A stretch of DNA of 64,000 nt from Acanthornis magna. Its lineage: Eukaryota; Chordata; Aves; Passeriformes; Acanthizidae. The first letter of the stretch is position 1; each line of letters starts with the position of its first letter. The notes under the pieces are model-generated. The model had not been told where the DNA came from. It saw nothing but the letters and a program-made list of their open reading frames with translations, and searched no databases. The DNA is taken from NCBI GenBank assembly GCA_036785705.1, contig JAWUZG010000356.1, positions 248,001 to 312,000 of the forward strand. The letters run 5' to 3'. This document shows, piece after piece, positions 49,981 to 63,611 of the stretch. The position numbers and the translations under genes were made by a program.

Positions 49981-52900
49981 TTTTGCTATTCATATGCTTC
50001 ACCCTCATAATCATCTTATCCTAGAAACAAACTGGAAAAGTGGTCTTTTAGTCCTTCTTTAAGTCAGGTGCAATTTCTTCAGCAAATGTGATTTTTTCTT
50101 ATGCAATCCTCATCCTGTTCCTTCACTGCTGTGTGTTTCTAAAGCAAAATGGGCAATGCCCCCTCTGCTGTCCTAGCAGACACATCCTAGTGAGTTGCAC
50201 TTGCTCCCATTAGCAGATCTACTGATGCCAGTGAGAACGTGTTGCAAAAAGCAAATGTCTATTTAGCTATTGTTATCTACTTGTTTATAGTCATCATCTA
50301 ATGCAGCTAACCTTGAAGGATGGCTCTTGACATGACCTTTAGGGATATTATATTTGATCTGTGTCTAAGAAGCAGTTCAGATAGTTTTGGTTTGGCCTTG
50401 GTCTTGAAATAAGGAAAGAGATTCTTCTTTGGAAAAACAATGCCAATTTGTCAGTAAATACAACTGTTTGTATTGAAAGGACAGTAAGTCACAGTCAGAT
50501 TTTTGAATCTGTTAAACAAAGTGTGCTGCTTTTGACCTTTTAGGGTGTAACTGATTTGGGGGTCACAGTGATTCGATGTCAATCATCTTTCATGTGTACC
50601 GTGGAATCTCTGGTAAATCTGTTTAATCTATACTGGCTTGAGAAGAAAGAGAAAACGATCTGCTGAAGCTGATGTGAAAGGTGCATGTGTTGGGAGTGAA
50701 TGGTGCTCCTTCTCACTAACCAGTCAGCTTGAGGAAGACAAGTAGCTGTCCCTGTTTCTTGCAGGTCCTTTTAGTGACCCAAGTCCCTCCCTTTGGATGA
50801 GGGCACCTGTGCTTTAGGGCTGTATCACTTCCCTGCTGCCAGTCATCTGGAAGGGAGGAAATGCCTCTCCAGTGTTTTTTCACCCAAGTACACTGTCACT
50901 GCACTCCACCTCAGCAAAAGCCAGCACTGACCTGTGCCTTCATCCATGTTTTCACTCAATTTGCTGCACAACATATAGGATAATGTACGTGGCATGGAAA
51001 CTGGGGCACATTTGGTGAAATCAGGAGTCTGCAGACACTGCTGCGGTGGCAGGAGGCTCTGTACCTTTAGAAGATTGTACTCGGCTTAATCTGCACTTTC
51101 TCAGATCAGCTCTAAGTTTGTGAAACATTTTTGTTTATTGTATTTCCAAATGATATATTTAATTTCTATATACTCAGTGGAGTCTTGACTTGTATGAATG
51201 TTTATCCCACAGGCAGTGTTAAGTATCTTGCAAGCAGACCTGTCTGTGCTTTTCATGGTGTTCATTTATCTACATAGCCCACTCAAGGCTGTTTCAGCAC
51301 AGGAAATGCTGAAAATGCACAGTGCTTCAACAGTGTATGAGCTGTTTATCTTCAGATGTACTTTTCAGGGTCTGGTTTGTGTGGTGCACTGAAGAAAACA
51401 GATCAAAGTGACATATCCTGTAATTTCATTACCTTTGTCTTACAAATTTTGTTTGGGCCTGTTCTCAATAGAATAGCACTGGGACCAAAACAGATATTTG
51501 AAAAATCTTTGAAGTTTGGAACGTATGGGAGGTAGAACAGACTTGTGACAGTAGACTCTGCTTGAAAGCTAAGCTGGTAATTTAATATACCGAATGCATT
51601 ATGGAAACTGTTCATGTTTAGAAGCATCGATAAAGAATCAGTTCCTAAAGAAAACCAAACTCTGTCTTAGATTTGCACAAATGCTCAGTTCCTGTGTTGG
51701 CAGTGAAACATATTTATCCTAGAACCACTTTTTGATGCTCCTTAGTTCTTTACATCCTGTCTAGTTATTAGCAGCAAACCTCATGTAGAGCAGCTGAGAA
51801 ATGTTGCCAGGCCAGAAACTAAACTCTGTGTTATATCCTTTTGAATGTTTGACTAATAGACAAGGAAGATAGCTTCCAGCTAAGGCACAGAATGTCTCAT
51901 CTTTCTAAGCTGAAATTATTAATTTTACTGAGTTCTCACAAAGCACAACAAAGTACACAATATAATAAGGAGTCCTGTAAAGAAGTTTTCTGTGCTTTTA
52001 ATTCTCCTTGAAATCAGGAATGGGCATCAATGATCAAGTTTTCAACTGAGTCTGGGTTTTCTTGAAAGATCAGATCCTTAAATTTTTGGTGGGATTGTTA
52101 TTCCCAATTTTAAAAATTTTTTACTTTGGTTTTTCTGAAAAACAAGCTAAATAGAAATCATAAAATGGCTTATTATTTTATTTGTAAGTATTGAAATGGA
52201 TATTTGTAGTTTAAAAGTGCAGATTTATACTTTCAAATTCCTAAAGGCATGGTAATTTCTGTGTGCATCTCCTGAATACTTTTTCAGAGTAAGTCTAGAC
52301 CAAACTGTAAAAACCATAAATGAAACTTCAATTTTGTACAGAGATAAGTGAACGAGTTACAGAAAAGAACACATGGAAGTTTTCCATTTCTAATACCCTT
52401 CAGAAATAACTCTTCATGGATCAATATTTGGTCTGGTACAAAATGTGTGATGCTGTTGATTAATCCAGCCAGGTTTGCTGAAACTGAATAGCCTAAAGTC
52501 ATTCTTAAAGCTCAGAGAAAATGTGACTAAAAATGAGAAATGAAATAAAACAAGAATTTGAAAGTATTCCTTCACTAGTAATTATTAAGTCCTCTGTTTG
52601 GATCTAGGTAAAAATTTATATTCAGCTCTCCCTGATTCATTGCAGTGAGAGCTATGTATGTCCAGAAAAACCCTGAAATGTTCAATTGATGAGCAGTGTT
52701 GGCCAGAATATAGTTTGCCATGCATGTTGCTTTTAAATTTAGGAAAAGTAAACATTTTTGTTTTGAATATTTTAAACCTGAAAATAGATGTAACATGGGA
52801 AATGTGATCCTTATTCTGATCCTATTTCAGATTATGTTAAAATTAGCTTTAATACCATGCTTTAGCTGGTGGTATGTTTTGAAAAGAACAATTTATGGCA

Positions 52901-55593
52901 AGTATGTTTTCCTATTTTGGTGTTTCTGAACATAGTTATATGACCTATGGCAATCAGGGAATTAGATGTTATATACTTTCAAATAAGGAAACTAAATTTT
53001 ATATATTCTTACTAATTGTGGGGAATTCCCTCTCCACGTACCACAGGAAAATCTAGTTGAGTTGATGGTTATAGCTGTGGAAAGAAATATTCATGGAAAT
53101 ATTAGTGAAAAATATGGAAAGGTGGTGCTTCACTCAGGATTTAGAGAGATCTATAGTGTTTTCCTTGGTGCTTTCAGGCCGTAACTTGCAAGTCTTACTT
53201 GACTGAGTCCCTGGTTCTCTCTTCAGGAGCTGAATGAGGAGCCAGAAGATGGCTCCTCAGTTCTCATCTCAGCTGGCCAAACTTCTCAGGGCCACATCCC
53301 AGGCTGCATCAGACTCATTATTCTTGATCACTTGTACCTCATGTCCCCACGTGGAGGGAGGGGAGTACTTCTCACCCATGTGGGACTGCTGGGAAGGTCA
53401 ATGCTTTGTGAGACTGTGGTGCCCTTGAATATCAGAGGAACCAAGGAAGTAACAAAGACTGATCTTTTATTACATAGATCTTGGTGTCCATTCCTCGTGA
53501 TTTTTTTTTCCTACACATCTTTGCTATATTCTTGATATGTTCCCTGTGCCTGCTTCTGAAGACTGCATGCTGGGAAGAAGTGACACTGCTGCTTGACTTT
53601 AGGGGCTCGCCTTTTCCTGCACGACTGTGCAGGCGCCCAGGATGATGCTATGATCAACATCACAGCACCAGCTTCCTTTCTCAACTCTTAGTTGCTTCAG
53701 AAATTTATAAGATGCGGGAGGCCACCTTAAAGTCATAAATAGCTATGCACTGACGCTGTTTTCATGTCATCAAAAGTCTTTTTGAGCACACTTGCATGGG
53801 TGAGCATGGTCAATACCCACACCCACATCTTAATTTTTAGTGGCATACATGCATGTAAAAGTCCACCAGCATGGACCTGTGTTTGTATCCCATAAAGTTC
53901 TGTGCTTGTCACCTGCACAGCAAAAAATGTGCATATGATTTTTTTCCCAGATGTACAGATTTTAGTTTGCTTTGCAAATTCTGTGTTTCTATCTAAGCTT
54001 TTAGTTATAGTTTGATTTTGATCTCCTAGGCTGCTCCACTGCAGTGAGATTTTGATGTCTGGAATGTGACATTTCCATGCATCTCAATTTCAGAAAGAAC
54101 TGGCTAAATGTATACACTCTGTAGGTATGGAGACTACTTAAATATTCCTTAAGTCCTCTGGGGTCTGAGTTTTGGCAGCAGTTTTGTCCTCTGACAATAA
54201 AGCCTGAGAAAAGGAAAACAGAGATGAGGAAATAAACTTGAAGGAGCTCCTTGTGAACGCTGACATTAGCTCAGTAAGGCTGATCTCCATCAGCCCCGTC
54301 TATACTCAGTGGAGGAGATGGCATTTGTCCTCCACAGAGGGAGTCAGAACAGTCAGATTAGGCTTTGCTGGTGGATATTTTTTTCTCCATTGACTGGAGA
54401 CTATTTCAACACATTATCTACACCTGATTAAATTAACCTTGATGAGTATTCTTTCTGATGGACTAATCTAAGAACTGAGTTCCAGTCATTAGGAAAGCTG
54501 ATATGCGAATGGGATCTCTGTATCTTGGGCAACTTACCCTAAAGATCGGCAAATTAAGCAGCATTATGAAGTTCTTTGTAGATCATTTTGCATTAGGGCT
54601 GTGTAATTCTGAGTGGACTTTGATCCGTATTACCGTAGACAGGACAGTTTAATGAACACAGGGGAAAAGAGAAATGAGCATTAAGAGTAGGGGGGAGGAA
54701 GGAAAACAGTCTTATTTGAAACACTGGAGTTCTGACATGAAATCTTCAGTTTCTATTTTTTCCTCATTAAAACAGAGATGCATGTAATTTTCATTTACTG
54801 AGTGAAAAGGGAAATGTGGAGAAAGCAATCTTGTAAATGAAGGAGATGTTCATGGCAGGAAAACTAGCTAACCCTCACAGCTGGAATGTCTTCAGATGGC
54901 AGTGGTTCAATATCTGAAAGTACTGACCTTGTGTGGCCTTGTGGATTGCAAGAGAATTTCAGGAAATAACCTGAGCTAGAATGCTGGGTACTAATGGAAC
55001 ATTAGATACAAAAAGTTAGGCTCAGGCAATGTTATGATTGCAAGCAGAAAAACAAATTGGAGAACAAACTCATTCACAGTATACTTACTATACTCTAATT
55101 ACATCATTGAGTACTGCTGATGATGTTTGGGTTCTTTCTTACAATTTGAATGGGTGGTTCCATGCGGAAGAAATATTTATATCTATGTTTTATTCTTGTG
55201 ACAATTTATCAGTTACATATAGCATCGCAGGAAAATGAAAATGGGACTGACTCACTAGCTTTCATTTCGCTGTAAAGAAACTGAAGTTGTGTTCTTTTGC
55301 TTGATGCGGTGTTGTAATACTCTTTCATGTAGAGAACGGCTTCTGTTATGCAAGATGGCATACCTTTCTGAGGGTGTTAAGGGAACCACATTCCTAGGGT
55401 ATTCCCTAGAGGCGCTCTGTTGTCGAAAATGCATAGTCTTGTTGGGAAGCCCATCTCTTTTGGAAAAATGAGAGCACCACATTCCTGCACTATCACTTCT
55501 GTGAAGCTGGTGCATCACAATGGGAAAGTGCACTTTGATACTTGTGCAGTAACAAAATTTGTGTCAGCTCCTGTAATATAATACATAAATTGG
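49981..55593. other. unique non-coding DNA, no gene seen
   Basis: Frames are short (at most 92 codons). A 92-codon minus frame at 55255-55533 is rich in Arg and Ser and has a TTATATTACAG acceptor-like border upstream on the minus strand at about 55575, but a TGA lies between the border and the frame. The stretch at about 54480-54660 looks constrained by eye. No RNA or transposon is recognised. Confidence 0.5.
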
Positions 55594-56040
55594 TGTATTT
55601 GGTTTGTGTGGCCAGGTTATTACAGGGTGGGCTACAGGGGTGGCTTCTGTGAAAAGTCTTCCCCATGTCCAGCAGAGTCAGTTGGCTCCAAGATGGAGCC
55701 ACGAGCAGGCCAAGGCCGAAGCCATCAGAGACAGTGATAGCACCTCTGGGATACCAGAGTCGAGAAGTGGGAGATAAAAAGCTGTGCGACTTCAGCCAGA
55801 GGGAAGTGTGAGAATAGCCCCATTTCTCATTGTCCTAGTCTGATGTGAGTGGTAATAAATTGTACTAATTTCCCTGTGACTCACCTGTTTTGCCCGTGAC
55901 AGTAACTGGTCAGTGACTATCCCTGTCCCTATCTTTCCCCTCCACGAGCCTTTCATTATATTTTCTGTCCCCTGTCCAGCTGGGGAGGCGAATGGTAGAG
56001 TGGTGGGCACCCAGTGTACAGCCAATGTCAACCCACCATG
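55594..56040 (+). mobile_element. second ERV LTR, internally shortened
   Basis: The left end reads TGTATTTGGTTTGTGTGGCC and the following part GGGCTACAGGGGTGGCTTCT, which I recognise as the start of a long avian ERV LTR. The right end carries CTCCACGAGCCTTTCATTAT, TCCCCTGTCCAGCTGGGGAG and GTCAACCCACCA, the 3' part of the same family. Orientation is +. A TATA-like GATAAAAA lies at 55773-55780 and an AATAAA signal at 55854-55859. Relatives of this LTR are, as I recall, well over 1 kb, so the 447 bp here suggests a large internal deletion between about 55800 and 55850. The flanks are ATTGG on the left and, depending on the exact right end, ATTTG at 56048, a possible decayed target duplication. 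No viral gene is present nearby. Confidence 0.8.
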
Positions 56041-58722
56041 ACTATCAATTTGACATCTGGTGACAGCAAGACAGGTTGAAAGAGCACTGCCAATCTTCCC
56101 TGGGAGTGCTTATGCGATATTGTCTCCTACAACAGGTAAAACTGTGTCTGCCTCATGAGGATCATATTTCTTTCCTATCCTCAAAGAGGCAGGGTCACAG
56201 GAAACATTAAAACGGACTTGAGATAAAATATTTAGATTGGTATAAGAAATAAATATTAACTGTTGTCAGTTTGGGAGTTAAAATTACTCAGTATTGATTA
56301 GGAGTGTTCACATTGAAAAGTGCTTTGAAGTTTGTATGATGCAGAAATATCAGAAATATGTTTAATCAAAAGAGGGAAATCTTTTTCCTGCTCTTTGAGT
56401 GTGTTTGTATGTGTTTAAAAGAGGATGTTTGCAATTCGGTGTCCTTAAGACTTAGTGAGGCACGTGCAGAGCACTCTGATGCTGTTTCAGCTGCGCCCTG
56501 AACTATGTGCTTGTGTTTCTGCTGAGATTACAGTATGAGCATTCAACACTTTGCAGAATAAAGATTTATTTTTTTAGATGTTTGTGTAGTAGTTTAGCCA
56601 ATTTGTACTGCTGGGGAGGATAGAGGGGGTTGTTTGTGGTTCATAGTCTTCATGTGAGATCCCCTTGAGGTCATGTGAATACGATCCATTGGCTCTGATA
56701 AGGAATGAGATCAGTGGGATTTAACCTCTGTCATGCTTCTCTTCTACTACTAAACATCTATGTTCTACCAGTTCCACAATATTCATGTGACTGAATACCC
56801 ATTTTAAGCAATGACTTCATCTATTTTGATTAAAAATTAGAAAGACAGGAAATGAGATGAGAGACACAGATCTCAGCTCTCACTTTGAGGAGAATGTTTC
56901 TTGTTTAAGAAAGGACTGCTTTCTGGTTTAAAATATTATGCCAAGACAGCTGATTCAGTAGGGATAACTATATTAGCAGATTTACATAATCAAATGTAGT
57001 TCTCTCCCCCTTTCCCTCAAAAAAGTCACAGATGCTGATGAAGACATTTAAAAAAAACCCCTTAAAGCAGAAATGCTTTAAAACTTTTTTTAATATCAGT
57101 TCAGCTCACACCATTAATCCCTCATAATTCATAAGATCATGGTAAGTAAACAAGTAAATATTTAGTAAGTATTTAAAATTACTTCCTGTGTAAATTTCAT
57201 GTTAATAAATTGAAAATATATTTCAATTAAGGGATTAACAACATTTAGTCTTTGTAAGAATGGTTTATTGGCTGGCACTGGTAAAAGTACAAAACACTTC
57301 AGGATGGAAACGGTGACATACAGAAAACATCTTAAGCTTTTATTTTTGCATTCTAATTAATTCTACAATAGCATCAAAAGGCTTGAATTTACGGTAGTGC
57401 CACCCTGTAGAACTGCCTAAACACATTATGTGAAATGGTCTCTGCCTCAAATATATAATGGTAACAGCTAAGGCAACCAGGAAAAAAACCACAGTGAGGT
57501 GCAGAAAGGTGCTGAAGGAAATCCAAGAACACTGGGAAGTGAATCCGGGTTTTATAACACGGATTCAATGCTCAGTCCATTACCATATTGCAGCCACTCT
57601 GATTCCTATTTCTTATGGGACTTCTGTGTTTATGGCAGGAATTTTGATGTTAGCTGGAAATAAAATGAAGTGCTTGGAGTCTAATTGTAGAAAAGCTTTA
57701 AAATAATTTGATTGCTTCACTGTGGACAATTCAAAACTTAAGGCAGGCACAGCAGTTCAGCTGAGGTGCTAACACTTAAGCTTAGCCCATGGTAATTTTC
57801 TCAAACATGTATCGCCTCAATATATATTCGGTTCTGTCAGAGACAGCTGCATATAAAAAGCATTATTGCAGTAAAATTTCCTGAAATTATATAACTATAT
57901 AGGTGTTTGAAGCCAAGATATACTGTTTGTATTATTTTGGTGAGTATATATAAGTTCTTACTAATCAGATCATTGACTTTTTCTCAACCATGTCCAGTGC
58001 ACCATAAGAGGAATACGTGCATTTATTCCTTTTATGATCTGTTTAAATAGTATCTGCAAAGTTTCTAGTTTTCATTTATCTCACTTTGATTTGATGTAAT
58101 TGTAATTGGATGAATGATTTGAAAGCATTTACATTGCCCATGCCCTACTTCAAGCAGATCTCATTCAAAATCAGGTCTGTGTTTCTTTTCATCAGACACA
58201 TTACATTGAGATATGCAGATTCTTCAGAATCAGAATATTAATAGGAAGGTGTGTATTTCATTTTTTATTCTATTGAGAGTATTTATTTCTGAATTTTGTA
58301 TTATCATTTACATAATGTAAAAACAAAATTATACTGTTTTTATAGCATAATAGATAGACCAATTAAAAGTTGAAATGAAAATTTTGATAGTGCTAAAAAT
58401 GAATCCATAAAGCAATGTTGAGATCTCCAACCTGTCTTAATTTCTTAAGAAAGAACAAAAAGAAAAGATAGAAAAAGAAGTATTTCACAGTATTCTATGT
58501 GGTTAGAACAGTTCCGTTTTCATATGCCAGCATTTAGAGTGATGAATTCAGAATTTGTCTACGATAAATAACGGCTTAAAAATTCAAATGCACGTTGCAT
58601 TTCCTAGAATACTTGCAGATATAGATATATGATATTTGCACTTAAGATATATGAATAAAGCTTAAAATATAACTGCATATTTAGCATCAGTTTTATTCTT
58701 CATTTACTCTTCTGAATTTCAG
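56041..58722. other. non-coding DNA; possible short ERV internal remnant at its start
   Basis: The first 60-100 bases after the LTR (TTTGACATCTGGTGACAGCA at about 56050) have the look of a primer-binding-site region, but I cannot match a tRNA end. After that it is unique, AT-rich DNA with an 82-codon + frame at 57458-57706 that has no further support. Confidence 0.4.
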
Positions 58723-58769
58723 GAGAAAGAGGTCGCAAGCCTTTAACCAATGTGTTCAATAAGGTTCAG
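58723..58769 (+). CDS. candidate 47-nt small exon
   Basis: A good polypyrimidine tract (TTTATTCTTCATTTACTCTT, then CTGAATTTCAG) ends at 58722. The next 47 bases end in GTTCAG|GTAAAAG, an acceptable donor, and AATAAG|GTTCAG six bases earlier is a weaker one. Only one of the three frames is open: it starts with two bases of a split codon and encodes ERGRKPLTNVFNKVQ, while the other two frames hit TAA. The piece has a CpG (GGTCGCAAG) and a balanced composition unlike its AT-rich surroundings. I do not recognise the peptide. Small exons are easily mimicked by chance, so this stays a candidate on the + strand. Confidence 0.2.
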
Positions 58770-58770
58770 G

Positions 58771-61700
58771 TAAAAGAAGCTAGAATGTGAGTAATGACAT
58801 TATTTTTCTTAGAGCTGCATACTTCTGGTATTTGGCTTCTTCAGTAATGGCTACAACAACCCCTTAATTCTGTATTTCTTAGATGTTTAAACAGTTCTGC
58901 TTATTATATGAGGCTACTGAGTACCCAGTGCTGTGGCCCCCGCTGTCACTGTTAGCAGTCAGGTTACACCAGGGCTACTGACAATCATGAGGCTTGCAAG
59001 GTACTTATCAGTTCCATGCCACATGTGCAGGAAAAGGCTGAAGAATGAATCATAACCTGAATCTGTGCCCACTTTGCCAAAACAAGTTGTTGTAGCCAGT
59101 GGGAAGCCTCTTTTGGATGTTAAGTGACTTGTGCATTGCAAATGTTTTCCAGGACATAGAAGGAGGGAATTGGGTTATAGATGGTGATGGACTTGCACAG
59201 AGTGGGTCTGGCTCCTGACCTCTATACTGAAAAGGCAAGGCCATAGCAAGGCTCATTTTCTCTTCTACTGTACTTCATCATTCAGTCAAAGCCTATTCCT
59301 GGGTCCTCCAAGTCTTCATTAGGTTTGGACAGCAGTCAAAGCTGAGCAAAAGTAGGGTTCCAGCACACATCTATAGGCCCAGCACTATACCTAAATTACC
59401 TATGTTTAATACCTTGTTTTTAAATGATGTTGTATTGCTTCTTGCTATTGCACATATTTGACATATTTTTCTTAACATAACTTTGCAGTCTGTGGTTTAC
59501 TATGAAAAATATTGAAATTGCCTGCTATCTAAATTATCTGTCAAAATAACAACCTAAAACCAAGCTGAGCTTATTTTCCCAAACCTAAATAATAGAACTC
59601 CTAAAACCCTTCAAAACTATATACGCAGTATTTCAGAATCAGCTTGTAGAATGACTCCTGTGTCTGGACTATTATAGTTTCTAACATGCTGCTCTTGAAG
59701 ATGCCGCAAAAAATTAAGTACTGATTTAGATTTTCTTGTTGTTATTCATGAATATGTGAGCCTGTAGTTGAAAGATGTTACAGTTAATCTCTGGATTTAG
59801 TCCTTTGCAGAAATAAAAAGTAGAAGGGACTCAGCATTATTAGGCTTGCTTATGCCAGATGACAAGTACTTGAGTGCTCCTGCACAGAAATAGGCTGCCA
59901 GATATGCTTTTAGATCTTCCTTTTCTAAAGAATTGAGTGGACAGTGAATAAATATTTGAGGCAGCTCCTCTTTCTGTGTTTCAAAACATTCAGCAGAATA
60001 AAAGCATACTACTGGAAAATCTTTAGCCTCTTTAAATTCTAGATTAGATACAACATTAGTAAGACTTTTTATTTAAACAAAGCAAGACAGATGCTATGTT
60101 ATCTGGCAAGCAAGTTGCATTGAGCCTTTCTTACAGTATTTTTTAAAAATAAAGTATGGGTGTGGAATTCCCATACTGGTCCCTCCCTTGTTCCTCATGT
60201 CTCCTTCCTCCCCCCAGAGTAATGCAATAACATGCACTACTAAAGTTCGATAAAGTCTCCTAAATCCTGATCTTTAGTACTGGAAAAGGTAGGCTTATAA
60301 TACACCAAATTCTAGACTGTCTTCAGTTACCTGGCACTGTATTTACCCAAGCTCACTTGACATGTCATTTGTATTTATTTTAAATACTTGTCTAATCTCT
60401 CTGCATTTGGAATCTCATGCTTTTCTCTGGAAACTTAGAATTCGGAAGAAAACTTGTGGTTTCATTATGTTGTGTTATTTTTAATAATCTTTGTTCTTTC
60501 AGCTAGGATCTCAAACTACCTCTTATACTGTCCTAATCTTTTGGCATATGTTATTGCTCTTTAAAATGAATCAGTTGGAATTTCTCCAAATAAATCTTCT
60601 CTCAGCTTCAGCTGGGGAAAGGAAGCATAGATGATGAATTACCCATTTCAGTTGTATCGATGAGAAATTAGCAATTTCAGACCTGAGCTCCTTCTTGAGC
60701 TCCTCCAAGGTGTGAGGCAGAGTCTGGAACACCATCTGGTCAAAAGGTGTTCTCTTCTAGGGATAATAAATCTTTGGACTATTGGTATTTGGATTATTGC
60801 ATCCTGATGTAATCAGTGCTGTTTGGGTAGTGTTTCATGTCATATCTTCCTCCAATTTTTGCTTTCTGAAACTGTGTCTTAATTATGATCCATGTTCTGA
60901 GACTGCTGAGTTACAGTCACACATTCATGCTGAAGTCACAGAAGAGCTCATATCAGTTGGGCGTTAACCCCATTTTGTCACCCAAAGAGCTTCAAGAGAA
61001 ACAGAGATTTTGAGGCTGCTGGTCACACTGCACCGATAACAAGTACACAATTCCCTGCACTACATGTGACTTTTGTAGGAAAGACAGGGGAAGAATTTGG
61101 TGTAAAATATTTTCACATTCTGAAGTTGACCTTCCTTATTTTTGTCATTGCCAATTGTATCTGTAGGCATACTACAGACATACCGCTTTCAAACTCTTCA
61201 CTTGAGTTTAGAACTATTAATTTAATGAACTTAGGGTCCAAATATATTGTTTGGATATGTAGTGAAACATTTCATTCATGTTTCAGCTTTTTTTTCAGTC
61301 AGACCTTTCTGGCTATTATGTGCGATGAGAAGTATAAAACTGCAGTTTACAAAAAGATAGTCTTCCAAATTTTGGACGTACTGAGATACTCATCTCTGCT
61401 AAAAGAAAATAAGTTCTGAGAAATTAGAGGGGAAAATATTTACCCAAGATGCACATCATAAATTCTACCACCTCAAATCATTGGATTTGTGGTGTTATTT
61501 CTCACAAAGTGTGGTGGATCTGCCTGTATAAGGCTAAGCTGTGCCACAATAACTCAACCCTATTAGAGAAAAAAAGACGAAGAGAAGATCATCACATTTT
61601 TATGACTGTCATGGACCTTATTTTTCAAGGGCTAAAGTCAAAAGCATTGTTGCGTAACTGTTGCAGAGCTTTTTTTCAGAACTGACATTAAAGTTTACAA

Positions 61701-63231
61701 AGATGAGGATGAGCTGAGCTTTCACGAAACAGCTAAAGCTGTCAAATGTGTTGATATTTAGAGTAAACTTCTGCTCACCATGATGGGCCTTGCCTTAGAG
61801 GTGGAATCTATTCTGTGGAATTTTGGATATTTTTAAGATAGATATCTATTTCAAAGCAGGTTGTTTGGACTCTTTTTGCAGTCAGAGGTTAAAACGTAAG
61901 CTGGGATGAACTACATCAAATCTAAACCAGACAGCCACTTTAAAATAAGATGACTCATGATCTAGAAAAGGCCATTTCTCTCTGGTGGTTCTAAAGAGAA
62001 ATAGAACAGCTCTCTGGGATGTATGTCTAGAATTTGCTTGACTCACCTTAGCCTGGATTATTAATTACTCATGTTAATTCCACATGTGTGTGTGTGTGAC
62101 TTTGATGAAAAAAGCCCCAGTTAGAGGTTTTCTTGTGTATTTGATCTGTAACTGTAGCTTTGATCTGCTTTTGTTTCATTGCCAGACAGTGAATACTATA
62201 CAGCCAGCTACTCATCTATGAAAATTCTGATGTTTCATTTTTTGTCAGTCCCGTGATCTGTAGTTTGAAATAAGCAATGAGAAGTAAGAAATTAGATAAT
62301 GTTACCAAACCAAGTGCTCAGAATTTACTGCCAGTGATTGAATCACTGATCCAGTTGGTTCATTTATGTTCTTGTGTTCACATCTTGGGCATATATATTC
62401 AAGGGTTGCTGTTCAGATAATTTTGGTTTTTGGCTTTGTAATACTTGTAGCACATAATCTGGGTTGTCCACACTGTGTGCTTCACATGAGAGTAAGAACA
62501 CTGGAGCTCATTTCTACCTCAGTTTCCTCTCATTTGTTGTTTGTATTATAATTTCTGTTTTCTCCCCACTGTTTGGATGCATCACGACCCTTAAATTTTT
62601 AATTTTAATTTGCTTTAACTACTTTTTAAATGGTTTTGAGAACTTGCACTATTTTATTTTTTTGCTTTTTAACTTTGGTCCTGGGTTTCCCCATCTTGTT
62701 CTTAAATTCCACACTGTAGTATCTGACTTTGGTCTAGAAAGTGTGTGGTTATGATCAACCCGGGCATCAAGGGCTATGGTAGCGAATTTTTGGTCTCTAA
62801 TGGGTCTACCCAGTTGTTTTCCTGTCTGGAAGAAGAAAACATCACAGTTAAATATCCTGCATGACACTGAAGCAAAGAGCTAAAAAGAAATGAAGAGAGC
62901 TATCCCCAGCTGCTCAATGAATTTGCATACAAAGGTTTATACATTTTCCCTCTTCAGCAGGTCTAGAGTCAGCTAGAAAGAAAAGTAAACCTAATTAAAA
63001 ACACCCTTTTTTCCAGGGCTGCTCTCTGGCAGAGTTTCCTTGAGACACAGGAAATTGTGCTCTCATCAGTTGGGCTCCAAAACCAGACAAAATCGGTCTT
63101 CAGGACAAACCTGTCAGCATGAGAACTGCTGAAAGTTTCTGGTTTTCTGTGTTGGTAGAACACCACCTTTTAGAGGGCCACTCACCTTTGTGTGACTAGA
63201 ACAGAAATGTCAAACAGGTCCCTATTCTCCT
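58771..63231. other. unique non-coding DNA, no gene seen
   Basis: A 117-codon + frame at 61066-61419 is AT-driven (Phe, Ile, Lys, Ser) with no known domain. A (TG)7 run lies at 62085-62098. Frames of 96 codons (+, 62464-62754) and 72 codons (minus, 62649-62867) overlap. No transposon or RNA is recognised. Confidence 0.55.
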
Positions 63232-63348
63232 AAAAAAAACAAAACAAAAAACCACACAAAAAATCCAAACAAACAAACAAGCAAACAAACAAAACCAACA
63301 ACCAACAAACAAACAAACAAACAAAAAAACCCAAAACAAAAAAAAAAA
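63232..63348 (+). repeat. A-rich (CAAA)n microsatellite
   Basis: About 115 bp made almost only of A and C, with runs of CAAACAAACAAAC broken by CCAAC, GCAAAC and A8-A11 runs. This could be a microsatellite grown from a poly(A) tail, but no LINE or SINE body precedes it. Confidence 0.9.
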
Positions 63349-63611
63349 TCAAACTGTCACAGTGGAATTCTTACAACGGAAAGGAATGTTCTCACATTTC
63401 AGATTATGACTGCTCACTTCCCTGGAGGCCAGACAGAAAAACTCAAGGTTTCTTCATCTCCCTGTCTGAGTGGCTGGCAGGGCAGCTGCCTGAAGCACCA
63501 GTTGGAGGTGAGTTCTGTGTGTCACTGTTGATGTTTTGGGAGCAATGCTGGACTTGGCAGGGGCTGTGCTTCAGCTTTTGTTCATGTCATGGCTTTGCAC
63601 ACTGAAGCCAT
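63349..63611. other. unique non-coding DNA
   Basis: GC-richer than average; no feature recognised. Confidence 0.6.

Noticed and set aside
61066..61419. 117-codon + frame
   Set aside because: The residues reflect AT-rich codons, with no domain and no exon borders.
63232..63348. CRISPR-like or satellite array
   Set aside because: It is a low-complexity CAAA microsatellite with no spacers and no longer unit.
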